Positions 21,205 to 29,682 of a stretch of 64,000 nucleotides of DNA are shown here, piece by piece. The position numbers and the translations under genes are program-made. The first letter of the stretch is position 1. Each line of letters begins with the position of its first letter. The stretch lies in contig NZ_JAHXBN010000010.1 of the NCBI RefSeq assembly GCF_019924045.1, positions 496,001 to 560,000 of the forward strand, written 5' to 3'. This DNA is from Dyadobacter fermentans (GTDB taxonomy: Bacteria; Bacteroidota; Bacteroidia; Cytophagales; Spirosomataceae). The notes under the pieces are model-generated. The model worked only from the letters and a program-made list of their open reading frames with translations, made no database searches and was not told where the DNA came from.

Positions 21205-21720
21205 ATGGAAGAAAAAACCTCTACCGCTCGCGTTGCCCTGAAATATGGCCTTCTGGCCGCCGTTGTAACGATGGTATATTCGACGATCCTGTACGTGGCC
21301 GGACTTGGGTCCAACAGATTACTGGCGTCGGTAACGTACGCTTTCATGATCATCGCGATCGTTTTGGCGATGAAGGATTTTCGCGAGAAGAATGGAGGGT
21401 TTATCAGCTATGGTGAAGGATTGGGGCTGGGTTCCCTTACATCGGCGGTGCTGGGTTTGCTGAGCTCGGCATTTACGATTTTCTACATCCAGTTTATCGA
21501 CTCGAATATGCTCACGCAGAGCCTCGATCAGATGCGCGAGGAGTTGGAAGGAAAAGGAATGGACGACGCGCAGATCGAACAGGCGCTGGAAATGTCGCAG
21601 AAGTTTATGTCGCCCGGTATCATGTTCGTGACGGTGATTTTCGGTTACCTGATCATGGGCTTCATTTTCTCGCTGATCATCGCCGCCGTTATGCGGAAGG
21701 AAAAGCCCGTCTTCGAGTAA
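21205..21720 (+). CDS. DUF4199 family membrane protein (second copy)
   Basis: The 171-residue protein has the same plan as its upstream neighbour: transmembrane segments near 14-32, 40-56, 75-97 and 140-163, and a helical, charged loop (QSLDQMREELEGKGMDDAQIEQALEMSQKF). Family function is unknown; the recurrent position next to membrane and lipid genes in Bacteroidota gives no firm clue. Probably co-transcribed with the upstream pair and possibly with gldF 37 bases downstream. Confidence 0.75.
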   Translation: MEEKTSTARVALKYGLLAAVVTMVYSTILYVAGLGSNRLLASVTYAFMIIAIVLAMKDFREKNGGFISYGEGLGLGSLTSAVLGLLSSAFTIFYIQFIDSNMLTQSLDQMREELEGKGMDDAQIEQALEMSQKFMSPGIMFVTVIFGYLIMGFIFSLIIAAVMRKEKPVFE

Positions 21721-21757
21721 CGGATTCCTGAAAAGACTTTATTAAAATCTCCGAATA

Positions 21758-22486
21758 GTGTTAGCAATCTTCCGAAAAGAGGTAGCCAGTTTTTTCAACT
21801 CACTGATCGCCTATATCGTGATGGCGGTCTTTCTGACGGCCATCGGCCTGATCGTATGGGTTTTCCCGGATTCCAATATCCTGGACTACGGTTACGCCGA
21901 CCTCGGCTCGTTTTTCGGCCTGGCGCCTTATGTGCTGATATTCCTCATTCCGGCCATTACCATGCGTTCGCTGGCCGAGGAATCGCGTAATGGCACGCTC
22001 GAATTGCTCCTCACCAAGCCTATCCGGAATATCGATCTCGTACTCGGCAAATTCTTTGCGAACTGGGTGCTGGTAGTGCTCACCCTGCTGCCGACGCTCA
22101 TTTATTATTACAGTGTTTACAAACTGGGGAATCCTGTCGGCGACGTCGATTCCGCAGCTGTGGCCGGATCTTACCTTGGCCTGCTGCTGCTCAGCGGTGT
22201 GCTGGTGGCGATGGGTATCTGGGCATCCTCCCTGAATGATAACCAGATTGTCGCATTCATCCTCGGCGTGTTCCTCGCGTTCATCTGGTATGTGGGTTTC
22301 GGGGCCGTTTCGGGCATGTTTGGCGATGGGTTCGGGGCCAATTTGCTCTCCGGTATAGCCCTGGACGTTCAATACCAGGCATTGGGGAAAGGGCTCATCG
22401 ATTCCCGTAATGTGATTTATCTACTCAGCCTGATCATCTTCTTTATCTTCCTCACACTCTGGCGTGTAGAAAGCCTCCGCAAGTGA
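21758..22486 (+). CDS. gldF: Gliding-motility-associated ABC transporter permease GldF
   Basis: The 242-residue permease has six hydrophobic segments and the ABC-2 pattern (LAIFRKEVASFFNSLIAYIV at the N-terminus, then AITMRSLAEESRNGTLELLLTKP, the typical GldF/YhhJ-like loop). GldF works with GldG and the ATPase GldA in gliding bacteria. The start is a GTG, 37 bases after the DUF4199 gene, and it matches the normal GldF N-terminus. Oddly, no gldG follows: the next gene is a sigma factor. Many Bacteroidota have gldF-gldG adjacent. Confidence 0.88.
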   Translation: MLAIFRKEVASFFNSLIAYIVMAVFLTAIGLIVWVFPDSNILDYGYADLGSFFGLAPYVLIFLIPAITMRSLAEESRNGTLELLLTKPIRNIDLVLGKFFANWVLVVLTLLPTLIYYYSVYKLGNPVGDVDSAAVAGSYLGLLLLSGVLVAMGIWASSLNDNQIVAFILGVFLAFIWYVGFGAVSGMFGDGFGANLLSGIALDVQYQALGKGLIDSRNVIYLLSLIIFFIFLTLWRVESLRK

Positions 22487-22742
22487 GGCACGCGGGCGAG
22501 GCACGTATTTTGTATAAGTATTCAGGTTGTCGATCCATCGAGCTGAGCTATTCGTATATGACTAAAAGCACACTACGATGGTGAACTCAGACAGACAACC
22601 CCGAATGCAGGCAATTGCCCCCTCTCTGGTAATTTCCCTCCTGTACGGCGATGAGGCAATAATTTGGTATGGCCCATTCAGGCGTGTAGGAAAATTTACT
22701 AGATTGCCAGTAACTAATTTACAATTAAATGTTAAGCGACTC

Positions 22743-23288
22743 TTGGCGACCAGCAAGGTAAAATACTCGGAAGAGGAATTGGTGTCAGCTCTGAAACGAA
22801 ACGAGCGAAGCGCCTTCGAATTCCTGTACGACCATTACTCAGGAGCTTTGTTTAATATCATTTCAAAAACGTTGAAGGACGAGGAGAAAGCCGCAGATGT
22901 ATTGCAGGAATGCTTTCTGAAGATTTGGAAGAATATCGCTTCCTATGACCCCGAGAAAGGACGATTGTTTACATGGATTATGAATATCGCGCGGAATGGC
23001 GCGATAGACGCGGTCAGGGCGGAGGGAAGGAAGCCGGCAATGGATGATATTGAAAACACGGTGGTCCTGAATGAAAAGGATACGTACGAAGATTCACAGA
23101 CGATCAGTTCGGACATGAAGGCGATCATCGACATGCTCCGGCCCGAGCGGAAAATACTCATCGATATGGCCTATTTCCAGGGCTACACGCATGAGGAAAT
23201 CTCCGAAGAACTGAGTATACCGTTGGGCACCGTGAAATCGCGGATCCGGACCGCATTACAAGAGTTAAAACATTACTTTGCAGTATGA
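22743..23288 (+). CDS. RNA polymerase sigma factor, ECF (sigma-70 family)
   Basis: About 181 residues with region 2 (SAFEFLYDHYSGALFNII, the DEEKAADVLQECFLKIWKN core-binding helix, RLFTWIMNIARNGAIDAVR) and region 4 (ILIDMAYFQGYTHEEISEELSIPLGTVKSRIRTALQEL). An ATG at 22578 in the same frame gives 236 residues, but the added stretch has no sigma-factor homology, crosses AT-rich promoter-like DNA and makes the protein over-long. The TTG at 22743, 13 codons before the SALKRNERSAFE region, is preferred with modest certainty. Its stop overlaps the next start by 4 bases, so it is coupled to the anti-sigma gene, which probably controls it. Confidence 0.85.
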   Translation: MATSKVKYSEEELVSALKRNERSAFEFLYDHYSGALFNIISKTLKDEEKAADVLQECFLKIWKNIASYDPEKGRLFTWIMNIARNGAIDAVRAEGRKPAMDDIENTVVLNEKDTYEDSQTISSDMKAIIDMLRPERKILIDMAYFQGYTHEEISEELSIPLGTVKSRIRTALQELKHYFAV

Positions 23289-24169
23289 ATATCCAAGCCT
23301 ATATAGAGTCCGGTATATTGGAGGAATATGTATTGGGCACTGTTACTCCCCAGGAGAAACAGGAGGTGGAGTGTATGTCGCATATTTATCCTGAGATCAA
23401 GGCGGAGCTGTTGCGTACCGAAAGTGCATTGGAAGAATATGCACTAAAACACCAGACAACGCCGCCGCCATCGTTGAAGGAGTCGATTTTTGCGCAAATG
23501 AATTTCGATGCCCCCGCTGAAGAGCCAAAGGCGGAGGATGCGACAGCACAGCAGACTGTAAGCCAGAACGACGCCGCGACGCCCGTGCGTACGGAAGCGC
23601 GCGTGATCGACAACGCATTCGACCGCGTGGAAACGCAGGTAGTGACGCCCGCCTGGGCGAAGCTGTCCGTAGCTGCGGCGGTATTGCTCGCGCTTTTTGC
23701 GGGATGGTCGGCCATGCAGATGACCGATATGAAAAATGCCGGCAACGAGGCAGTAGCGAAAGTGGAGAGCATGCAGGCCGATATGGCGGCGATGAAAGCG
23801 CAGACCGAATACAACGAGGCCGTGGCGGCATTGTTCCGCAACCCGACTTATAAACACGTGCATTTGGCAGGATTGCAGAAGTCGCCGGAAAGTGCCGTTT
23901 CCGCATTCTGGAACACGCAAACGAATGAAGTGATGATCGATGTCCAGAGCCTCCCGGCCGCGCCCCAGGGCAAGCAATACCAGCTTTGGAGCATCGTGGA
24001 CGGCAAGCCGGTAGACATTGGGATGCTCGACAATGCATTCACAGGCAAAGTCCTTAAAATGAAAAACACCAAACCCGGTTCCGTCGCATTTGCCATTACC
24101 CTGGAAAAAGAAGGCGGCAACCCGACGCCGACCATGGAGGAAATGTATGTGATGGGGAAAGTGGTGTAG
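23285..24169 (+). CDS. Anti-sigma factor, RskA-like
   Basis: The 294-residue protein has an N-terminal anti-sigma region (about 1-75, IESGILEEYVLGTVTPQEKQEVE, typical of RskA/zinc-less anti-sigma domains), an Ala/Glu-rich linker, one transmembrane segment (about 127-144), a short coiled coil and a periplasmic C-terminal RskA domain (about 190-294, VMIDVQSLPAAPQGKQYQLWSIVDGKPVDIG). It should hold the coupled ECF sigma factor at the inner membrane until a periplasmic signal or proteolysis releases it. The signal is not evident. Confidence 0.85.
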   Translation: MNIQAYIESGILEEYVLGTVTPQEKQEVECMSHIYPEIKAELLRTESALEEYALKHQTTPPPSLKESIFAQMNFDAPAEEPKAEDATAQQTVSQNDAATPVRTEARVIDNAFDRVETQVVTPAWAKLSVAAAVLLALFAGWSAMQMTDMKNAGNEAVAKVESMQADMAAMKAQTEYNEAVAALFRNPTYKHVHLAGLQKSPESAVSAFWNTQTNEVMIDVQSLPAAPQGKQYQLWSIVDGKPVDIGMLDNAFTGKVLKMKNTKPGSVAFAITLEKEGGNPTPTMEEMYVMGKVV

Positions 24170-24192
24170 TGACTGATTTTTGGATTGATATG

Positions 24193-24236
24193 CGCTCATT
24201 GTGAGGATGAAACCTCACAGTGAGCGTTCTTTTTAT
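24193..24236 (+). terminator. Strong terminator after the sigma/anti-sigma operon
   Basis: Long stem CGCTCA-T-TGTGAGG (24193-24206) with CCTCACA-G-TGAGCG (24213-24226), one internal mismatch and a 6-nt loop, followed by TTCTTTTTATT. Confidence 0.92.
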
Positions 24237-24261
24237 TACTTACCTAAATACCTTAAACCTT

Positions 24262-25968
24262 ATGAAACGCCGTAATTTTCTGGGAAGTGTCACATTGGGC
24301 AGCAGCTTGCTGGCCGGAACTTCCGAAAATCGCGAAGCCGGAAATGCAGCTTCCGGCAAAGAAACCCCTGCAAAAGCCACATTAAATGCCGACCTCGTGA
24401 TCGCGGGCGGCGGCTTGGGCGGATGCGCGGCCGCATTGGCCGCACTGCGCAATGGGCTGTCGGTAATCCTCACCGAAGAAACCGACTGGATCGGCGGCCA
24501 GCTCTCGCAGCAGGGCGTTCCGCCCGACGAGCACCCGTGGATCGAAACGCACGGCGCCACGAAGGCTTACCGCGATTTCCGCTCCGCCGTACGTGAGTAT
24601 TACCAAAAAAACTACCCGCTCACCGCCGAGGCCCGGAGCCGCAAAAACCTCAATCCCGGCGACGGCTCTGTATCCAAGCTCTGCCACGAACCGCGTGTAG
24701 CCGTAGCCGTGCTCACCGACATGCTGAACCCGTACCTCAGCACCGGCAAGCTCACATTGCTTTTGGAACATAAAATCGTGGCTGCCGACGTGAAAGGCAA
24801 CAAAGTACAAGCCCTCACCGCGCAGAACCGCCGCAACAATGCCCTGGTAACCCTCGCCGCGCCCTATTTCGCGGACGCTACCGAGCTCGGCGACCTGCTG
24901 CCCATGACCGGCACCGAGTTCGTCACCGGCGCCGAATCCAAAGCCGAAACCGGCGAATTCCACGCCCCCGAAAAAGCCGACCCGAACAATGTGCAGGCAT
25001 TCACCGTCTGCTTCGCGATCGACTATCGCCCGGGCGAAAACCACGTGATCGAAAAGCCGCGCGAATACGATTTCTGGAAGAACTACGTGCCCAAAATGAC
25101 CAAACCCTGGTCGGGCAGGCTGCTGGACCTTTCGTATTCCAATCCCAAAACCCTCGAACCGAAACAGCTCGGTTTCCACCCGGAAGGCATCCCGACCGGC
25201 AATAACCTCAACCTCTGGCTCTACCGCCGCATTATCAACAAGGCCAACTTCACCCCCGGAACCTACGCCGGCGACATTACCATCGTAAACTGGCCGCAAA
25301 ACGACTACACCCTCGGCAACCTCATCGGCGCCAGCGAAAAAGACTTCGACAAGCATTTCGAACGCGGCAAGCAGCTCAGCCTCTCGCTCCTGTACTGGCT
25401 CCAAACCGAGGCCCCACGCCCCGACGGCGGCAAAGGCTGGCCCGGCATCCGCCTCCGCAAAGACGTTATGGGCACCGAAGACGGCCTCGCCAAATACCCC
25501 TACGTCCGCGAGTCGCGGCGTATTAAGGCGCTATTTACCATTAAGGAAGAGCACGTCGGCGCCGAGCAACGCGCTGCTGTCACCGGGCAATCTGCTGGCG
25601 TGAAAGCTGCTGTTTTTGAAGATAGCGTTGGGATTGGCTACTACCATATTGACTTACATCCTAGTACTGGCGGGGATAATTATATTGATTTCGGGTCACT
25701 GCCGTTTCAAATTCCGCTTGGCGCGCTGCTGCCGGTGAGGATGGAGAATATTCTGCCTGCCAATAAGAATATTGGGACTACGCATATTACGAATGGGTGT
25801 TATCGGCTGCATCCGGTGGAATGGAGCATTGGGGAGGTGGTGGCGTTGTTGGTGAAGTATGCTTCTTCGAAGAATGTGCTTCCGCGGGGTGTGCGGGAGG
25901 ATAAGGGGTTGTTGGAGGGGTTTCAGGGGTTTGTGAAAGGGGAGGGCGTTGAGTTGGAGTGGCGTTGA
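24262..25968 (+). CDS. Tat-exported FAD-dependent oxidoreductase (FAD_oxidored family)
   Basis: The 568-residue protein begins with a twin-arginine signal (KRRNFLGSVTLGSSLLAG). It continues with the dinucleotide-binding motif VIAGGGLGGCAAALAAL and the acidic end of the second strand (EETDWIGGQLSQQG), placing it in the FAD_oxidored group. Substrates of this exported group are mostly unknown. The ATG at 24262 is chosen because it gives the Tat signal; an earlier in-frame start (24220) lies inside the terminator. Base composition flips inside the gene: up to about 25.55 kb the coding strand is C-rich at third positions, and from about 25.65 kb it becomes strongly G-rich. Confidence 0.85.
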   Translation: MKRRNFLGSVTLGSSLLAGTSENREAGNAASGKETPAKATLNADLVIAGGGLGGCAAALAALRNGLSVILTEETDWIGGQLSQQGVPPDEHPWIETHGATKAYRDFRSAVREYYQKNYPLTAEARSRKNLNPGDGSVSKLCHEPRVAVAVLTDMLNPYLSTGKLTLLLEHKIVAADVKGNKVQALTAQNRRNNALVTLAAPYFADATELGDLLPMTGTEFVTGAESKAETGEFHAPEKADPNNVQAFTVCFAIDYRPGENHVIEKPREYDFWKNYVPKMTKPWSGRLLDLSYSNPKTLEPKQLGFHPEGIPTGNNLNLWLYRRIINKANFTPGTYAGDITIVNWPQNDYTLGNLIGASEKDFDKHFERGKQLSLSLLYWLQTEAPRPDGGKGWPGIRLRKDVMGTEDGLAKYPYVRESRRIKALFTIKEEHVGAEQRAAVTGQSAGVKAAVFEDSVGIGYYHIDLHPSTGGDNYIDFGSLPFQIPLGALLPVRMENILPANKNIGTTHITNGCYRLHPVEWSIGEVVALLVKYASSKNVLPRGVREDKGLLEGFQGFVKGEGVELEWR

Positions 25969-25992
25969 GGATTAAAGAATTGCTTACCAGCA

Positions 25993-26817
25993 CTATTGGT
26001 TATCCGGCAGCGGAATTACAGCCCGCTGCTCGGTTCTATGCCTTTCTTTTGTGCCCTCTATTGGAAATGAAAACCAATACCTGTCCGTTGGGTCTTCGTC
26101 TGAAACGATATGTAATAAGTTCGAAATGAAGTATGAGAAAGAAAGATCGATGAGATTATACCGAATGTAGCATCTTCCGTAGTAAGGTATGGGAGGGACT
26201 AGATCGCTTGTATGTTTCCAATATCTGATGAAATTATTGGGGCCGAGAGCGACGTGATTTACTAGCCCGTCTGAAAGTTTTAAGACCTCATCTATTCGTT
26301 CGTCAGTGAAATTTCCTGTATAATTATATGCAAAGACTCCAACAAACTTCTTTCTTGCAATACCATCCGGATTAAAAGATTCAAACACCCGTAGTCTATT
26401 AAGTTTTGCTATGATCTTGTTAAAAGCGCTGTCATTACCGCTGTCGATATTCCTAGTATGATTTGTAATCCCAGTTTTTACTTCAATAACTGCTCTGACG
26501 GCACTTTCAGTCACGATGACAAAATCTCCTTCCCTAAATACTACTGGACTATTATCGTCATAGATAATGATGTCTAGTTGACTTGAAACTTGATTTAAAA
26601 GCCCCGTGTAATGATCGTTATTTCCAATAATGAATCCCGTTCCAATTTTAAGAGTTGTAGGAAGAAACTGCGAAATTATTTTTCGAAGAATTGCTTCTTT
26701 ATATCTACCAACATCTCCCCAATTAGCGTCTCCAATTAGAAATTCAACCCTATCTTTCGTAATTAACAATTCTCGGGTGATTGATTTTTGAAATTCCAGT
26801 ATACGAGGAAGTGACAT
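25993..26817 (-). CDS. DUF6602-like protein with PD-(D/E)XK nuclease-type core
   Basis: The 274-residue protein has the pattern of DUF6602: an N-terminal helix pair, then TTLKIGTGFIIGN, a conserved SSQLDIIIYDDNSPVV and RAVIEVKTGI. The Asp of QLDII and the E-V-K of AVIEVKT fit the metal-binding and catalytic positions of PD-(D/E)XK nucleases, which is a fold assignment by motif only. It lies 6 bases downstream of the RloC-like ATPase gene on the same strand, so the two are one operon. The DNA is AT-rich compared with the neighbours, suggesting horizontal acquisition. A nuclease effector or accessory of an anti-phage system is the best guess; no substrate can be named. Confidence 0.65.
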   Translation of the reverse strand: MSLPRILEFQKSITRELLITKDRVEFLIGDANWGDVGRYKEAILRKIISQFLPTTLKIGTGFIIGNNDHYTGLLNQVSSQLDIIIYDDNSPVVFREGDFVIVTESAVRAVIEVKTGITNHTRNIDSGNDSAFNKIIAKLNRLRVFESFNPDGIARKKFVGVFAYNYTGNFTDERIDEVLKLSDGLVNHVALGPNNFIRYWKHTSDLVPPIPYYGRCYIRYNLIDLSFSYFISNLLHIVSDEDPTDRYWFSFPIEGTKERHRTEQRAVIPLPDNQ

Positions 26818-26823
26818 GTCTTT

Positions 26824-29115
26824 TTAATTTACATTTATGGCTTTCTTTAGTGAATTAAAATGTAATGGATCTGCTGCTAAAAGAGACATAAGTTCTCCTA
26901 TCGCCTCTGACAGGTTCATAAGCAGCTCATCGTGTCTCGTAACTTTCTCGAACGTGGTGAAATGTGAAAAGTGATGTAGAGTTTTAAGCTGATTAGGTTC
27001 AGGTAGTAGATTTTTAAGTCTAGCGTCGACTTCATCTGTGGAATCGGGCAATTTCATCAACGTATAGATCTCCAAAAAGCGTCTCACAGCATTAGGCATA
27101 AGTATTAGACGTTCATCAGCTTCCTGGCATCCATCATTAAAAAAATTAAATATTATGTCAAAGAGATATATGTACTCGGATTTGTAGTCCCTCAGTGATT
27201 TCGGTAACTCCTGAATCCTTGATTTAGTTGTAGATAATCTTTTTATGAAATAGTATTCTCTCGTATTTCTTTTATTGATTCGGTTTGAATCCTTTAAAAA
27301 AGAAAAGAATTCAAAATTATGGGTCGAAATGAAAAGTTGCTTGAAGCAATTTACGAATTTTTGCGGCTCACTAGGATCTTCATTTTGCCGAAAGAAGAAT
27401 GAATTGATTAAAGAATATATCTGAGCAATATGATTTCCGTCTAGACTGGATATCGGATCATCTATGAATATGATTGTATCTTTCAGCTTTCCCTCGCGAT
27501 GCAGACTTTCCAGAGAGACGAGAAAGTAGGCAAATGAGATAGCTGTCTTTTCTCCTTCACTGAGGTTTTCGGCTACTTTTTCTCCTCTTTTAAGTATAAA
27601 CTTGTCGTCATGGGTGACCTCAATGATAATATCATCTCGGTTAAGTATTTTCTTAATAAAGCTATTTAATTCTTGTTGTCCCGCAACAATACTTTTCAAC
27701 TGCCCTTCCAGAACCTTGTTTCGATTGGATATTTTTCTTATCAGGCAGTCGTAACGCGCAATGCATCTGTTTGCAAAATTTTTTTCTCCTTCTAATTTGT
27801 AGTATTGTTCTTCACGAAGAAAAATACTTACCTGGTGTTTTTTTAGTTGCTCTCGGGCTGAGTTTTGTTTCTTGTTGAAATTCTTAACAAAGTCATTATG
27901 AGATGTTACAATGTTATTGATGTCATTCAGCCATTTGTCTATATTGGTTATTACGGATGTATCCAATGGCTCTAACTCAATATAATTAAAAATATTTTCG
28001 TTTTCTTTCCTTTTCAGCTCAGATTTAAGTTGGGTTAATTGTTTCTGATAGTCATCCAAGAGAGATGTTAAGCGGTCTAATTGATGCTGGTAACTGTCTT
28101 GTAGGTTGTCGATAAAATCATTTTTGCTGCCTGGTAGATTTATTCGATTCAGCGACTCTATTTCTTTCTCTATTTCAATATTTGTTTGATTTATTTCATC
28201 ACGGACCTTTGCCGATTCATTTGAAAAGTATGCGTTTAACGTTTTGAGTCGATTAGGCTCTAATGTGTTGCCACAAAAAGCGCACTCATTTGCATTTTCA
28301 TGTAAAGGCAATCCCAACTTTGCCCATGTGTATAATTTGCTGTCATTTTCTAGGATAGGTATTATGGTTGAGCTTGACGGGGTTGAATTTAATATGTTCT
28401 TGGTCTTGCTGTGTAATTCTTCAAGCTTGGTATGTAAATGAATCGCCACGATCTCATTCTTGTTGTTTGTGGCTAACGATGCTTGCTTGGTTCTCAACAG
28501 CTCTTCCGTGTCAGATATGATGTGAGACGATAAGTCGTTAGAAAGTTGGCTTTTTACAGTGATCAGGTGACGCTTGTCGAAATCAATTAAACTGTTGAAA
28601 ATGTCATTTTTTATTCTGCGCGCTTCAATTGTGAACTTAGTCAAATCAAATTGATCAAAATTTGCAACGGTTTGTTTATAATCATCCTTTCGACCCCTAA
28701 TTGCATCTGTTCCATTAATTTTGGCAATCTGACGTAGATTTTCCTCCAACTCGGCTCTGATAGCAACATTTTCGCCAACATCAAATGAGATACCTTCAAC
28801 TCTTTCGTCTGTTTCCCACCGTAAATTATCTCTTATGTACTCGGCGTTGAAGACACAGACTAGCAAAGGGTTGGTGTTGAGATCGTTTTCTCTAATTTCT
28901 TGATTGGTAGACGTCGTGATCTTGAACTGTCCAGAAGGAAACTTAGAGTGAAGTTCTTTGTCTCTAAGGGACGAGAATATACGAGAGAGGGTAGTTTTGC
29001 CCGTATAGTTCCAGCCATAAATAATGTTTTTCTCATTAAATTCAGGAAGGGTAGCTGGCCATGTAAAGTCCTGGAATACACCAAAATTTTTTATAGAGTT
29101 GATCTTTTTAATCAT
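26824..29115 (-). CDS. RloC/PrrC-like AAA_13 ATPase, predicted anticodon nuclease
   Basis: The 763-residue protein has an ABC/SMC-type split ATPase: Walker A GWNYTGKT (34-41), signature LSEGEKTAISFAY (518-530), Walker B IIFIDD (548-553), D-loop SSLD and switch His599 (FISTHN). Between the halves is a long coiled coil interrupted by CAFC (Cys278/Cys281), a zinc-hook-like CxxC as described for RloC. After the ATPase, R678, E682 and H714 occur with exactly the 4- and 36-residue spacing of the Arg320-Glu324-His356 anticodon-nuclease triad reported for PrrC. RloC/PrrC cleave tRNA anticodon loops when phage infection perturbs DNA restriction. No restriction-modification genes are adjacent; the partner is the DUF6602-like gene. 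Nuclease activity is inference. Confidence 0.75.
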   Translation of the reverse strand: MIKKINSIKNFGVFQDFTWPATLPEFNEKNIIYGWNYTGKTTLSRIFSSLRDKELHSKFPSGQFKITTSTNQEIRENDLNTNPLLVCVFNAEYIRDNLRWETDERVEGISFDVGENVAIRAELEENLRQIAKINGTDAIRGRKDDYKQTVANFDQFDLTKFTIEARRIKNDIFNSLIDFDKRHLITVKSQLSNDLSSHIISDTEELLRTKQASLATNNKNEIVAIHLHTKLEELHSKTKNILNSTPSSSTIIPILENDSKLYTWAKLGLPLHENANECAFCGNTLEPNRLKTLNAYFSNESAKVRDEINQTNIEIEKEIESLNRINLPGSKNDFIDNLQDSYQHQLDRLTSLLDDYQKQLTQLKSELKRKENENIFNYIELEPLDTSVITNIDKWLNDINNIVTSHNDFVKNFNKKQNSAREQLKKHQVSIFLREEQYYKLEGEKNFANRCIARYDCLIRKISNRNKVLEGQLKSIVAGQQELNSFIKKILNRDDIIIEVTHDDKFILKRGEKVAENLSEGEKTAISFAYFLVSLESLHREGKLKDTIIFIDDPISSLDGNHIAQIYSLINSFFFRQNEDPSEPQKFVNCFKQLFISTHNFEFFSFLKDSNRINKRNTREYYFIKRLSTTKSRIQELPKSLRDYKSEYIYLFDIIFNFFNDGCQEADERLILMPNAVRRFLEIYTLMKLPDSTDEVDARLKNLLPEPNQLKTLHHFSHFTTFEKVTRHDELLMNLSEAIGELMSLLAADPLHFNSLKKAINVN

Positions 29116-29319
29116 GTTTAGAGGGTTTTGGGACCTTATATGGTTTTCCTCTAATTAAAACAATTTTGAAGTTTAAATCCGAAATTGATCACAAGATTTA
29201 TTTTTCGGTAAGGTGATGATCAAGAAAAGATTTATCCACACTCAATGGACGCTTTTTTGTCGACTTGGCTAAGCTTTCATTCTTAAAGTGAAGATAAATA
29301 ATGAGCGAGACACGCACTA

Positions 29320-29673
29320 TTATGCTGTGGTTGGGACAGAGAAGCTCAACGGGATGGAACTTGCGCGCTTAGTAGCACCATACAGGCGATGCCTCTGCTG
29401 GTTGATGTTTTGCCGAAAATACGGATTCTTGACCGCTTTCTCTTCTATTAGGTCAATCGGCCGTTTAAAAAGCTCCTGCAATGAAAACTTGAAGTCAAAA
29501 TAGTTATCCGCATAATCCTCAACATCCATATGCGCGAAATCAACGATCAGATCAATATCGCTTTCCGCATTAAAATTATCGCTCAAAACAGACCCGAATG
29601 CGTACAAGCTCTTCACTTTGTGTGCTTTACAAAGTTTGGTAATGGCCGCTCGGTATTTTTGCAGTCTATCCAT
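29320..29673 (-). CDS. MNT-type minimal nucleotidyltransferase (MntA-like)
   Basis: The 117-residue protein has the polymerase-beta-like nucleotidyltransferase motif: FGSVLSDNFNAESDIDLIVDF with GS at 27-28 and the metal aspartates D39 and D41. The C-terminal NPYFRQNINQQRHRLYG is the usual end of MntA proteins, followed by about 20 unrelated residues. MntA family members AMPylate and neutralise HepT toxins. No HepT gene is next to it; an XRE gene precedes it instead. The ATG at 29673 is preferred; a GTG three codons upstream (29682) directly abuts the upstream stop codon. Confidence 0.8.
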   Translation of the reverse strand: MDRLQKYRAAITKLCKAHKVKSLYAFGSVLSDNFNAESDIDLIVDFAHMDVEDYADNYFDFKFSLQELFKRPIDLIEEKAVKNPYFRQNINQQRHRLYGATKRASSIPLSFSVPTTA

Positions 29674-29682
29674 GTTTCTCAC

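Noticed and set aside
22578..22742. N-terminal extension of the sigma factor from an upstream ATG
   Set aside because: The 55 extra residues have no sigma-factor similarity and make the protein longer than the family; kept only as an alternative start.
24382..25404. Gly/Val-rich antisense frame opposite the FAD-oxidoreductase gene
   Set aside because: It mirrors C-rich wobble positions of the real gene and has no start context or homology.
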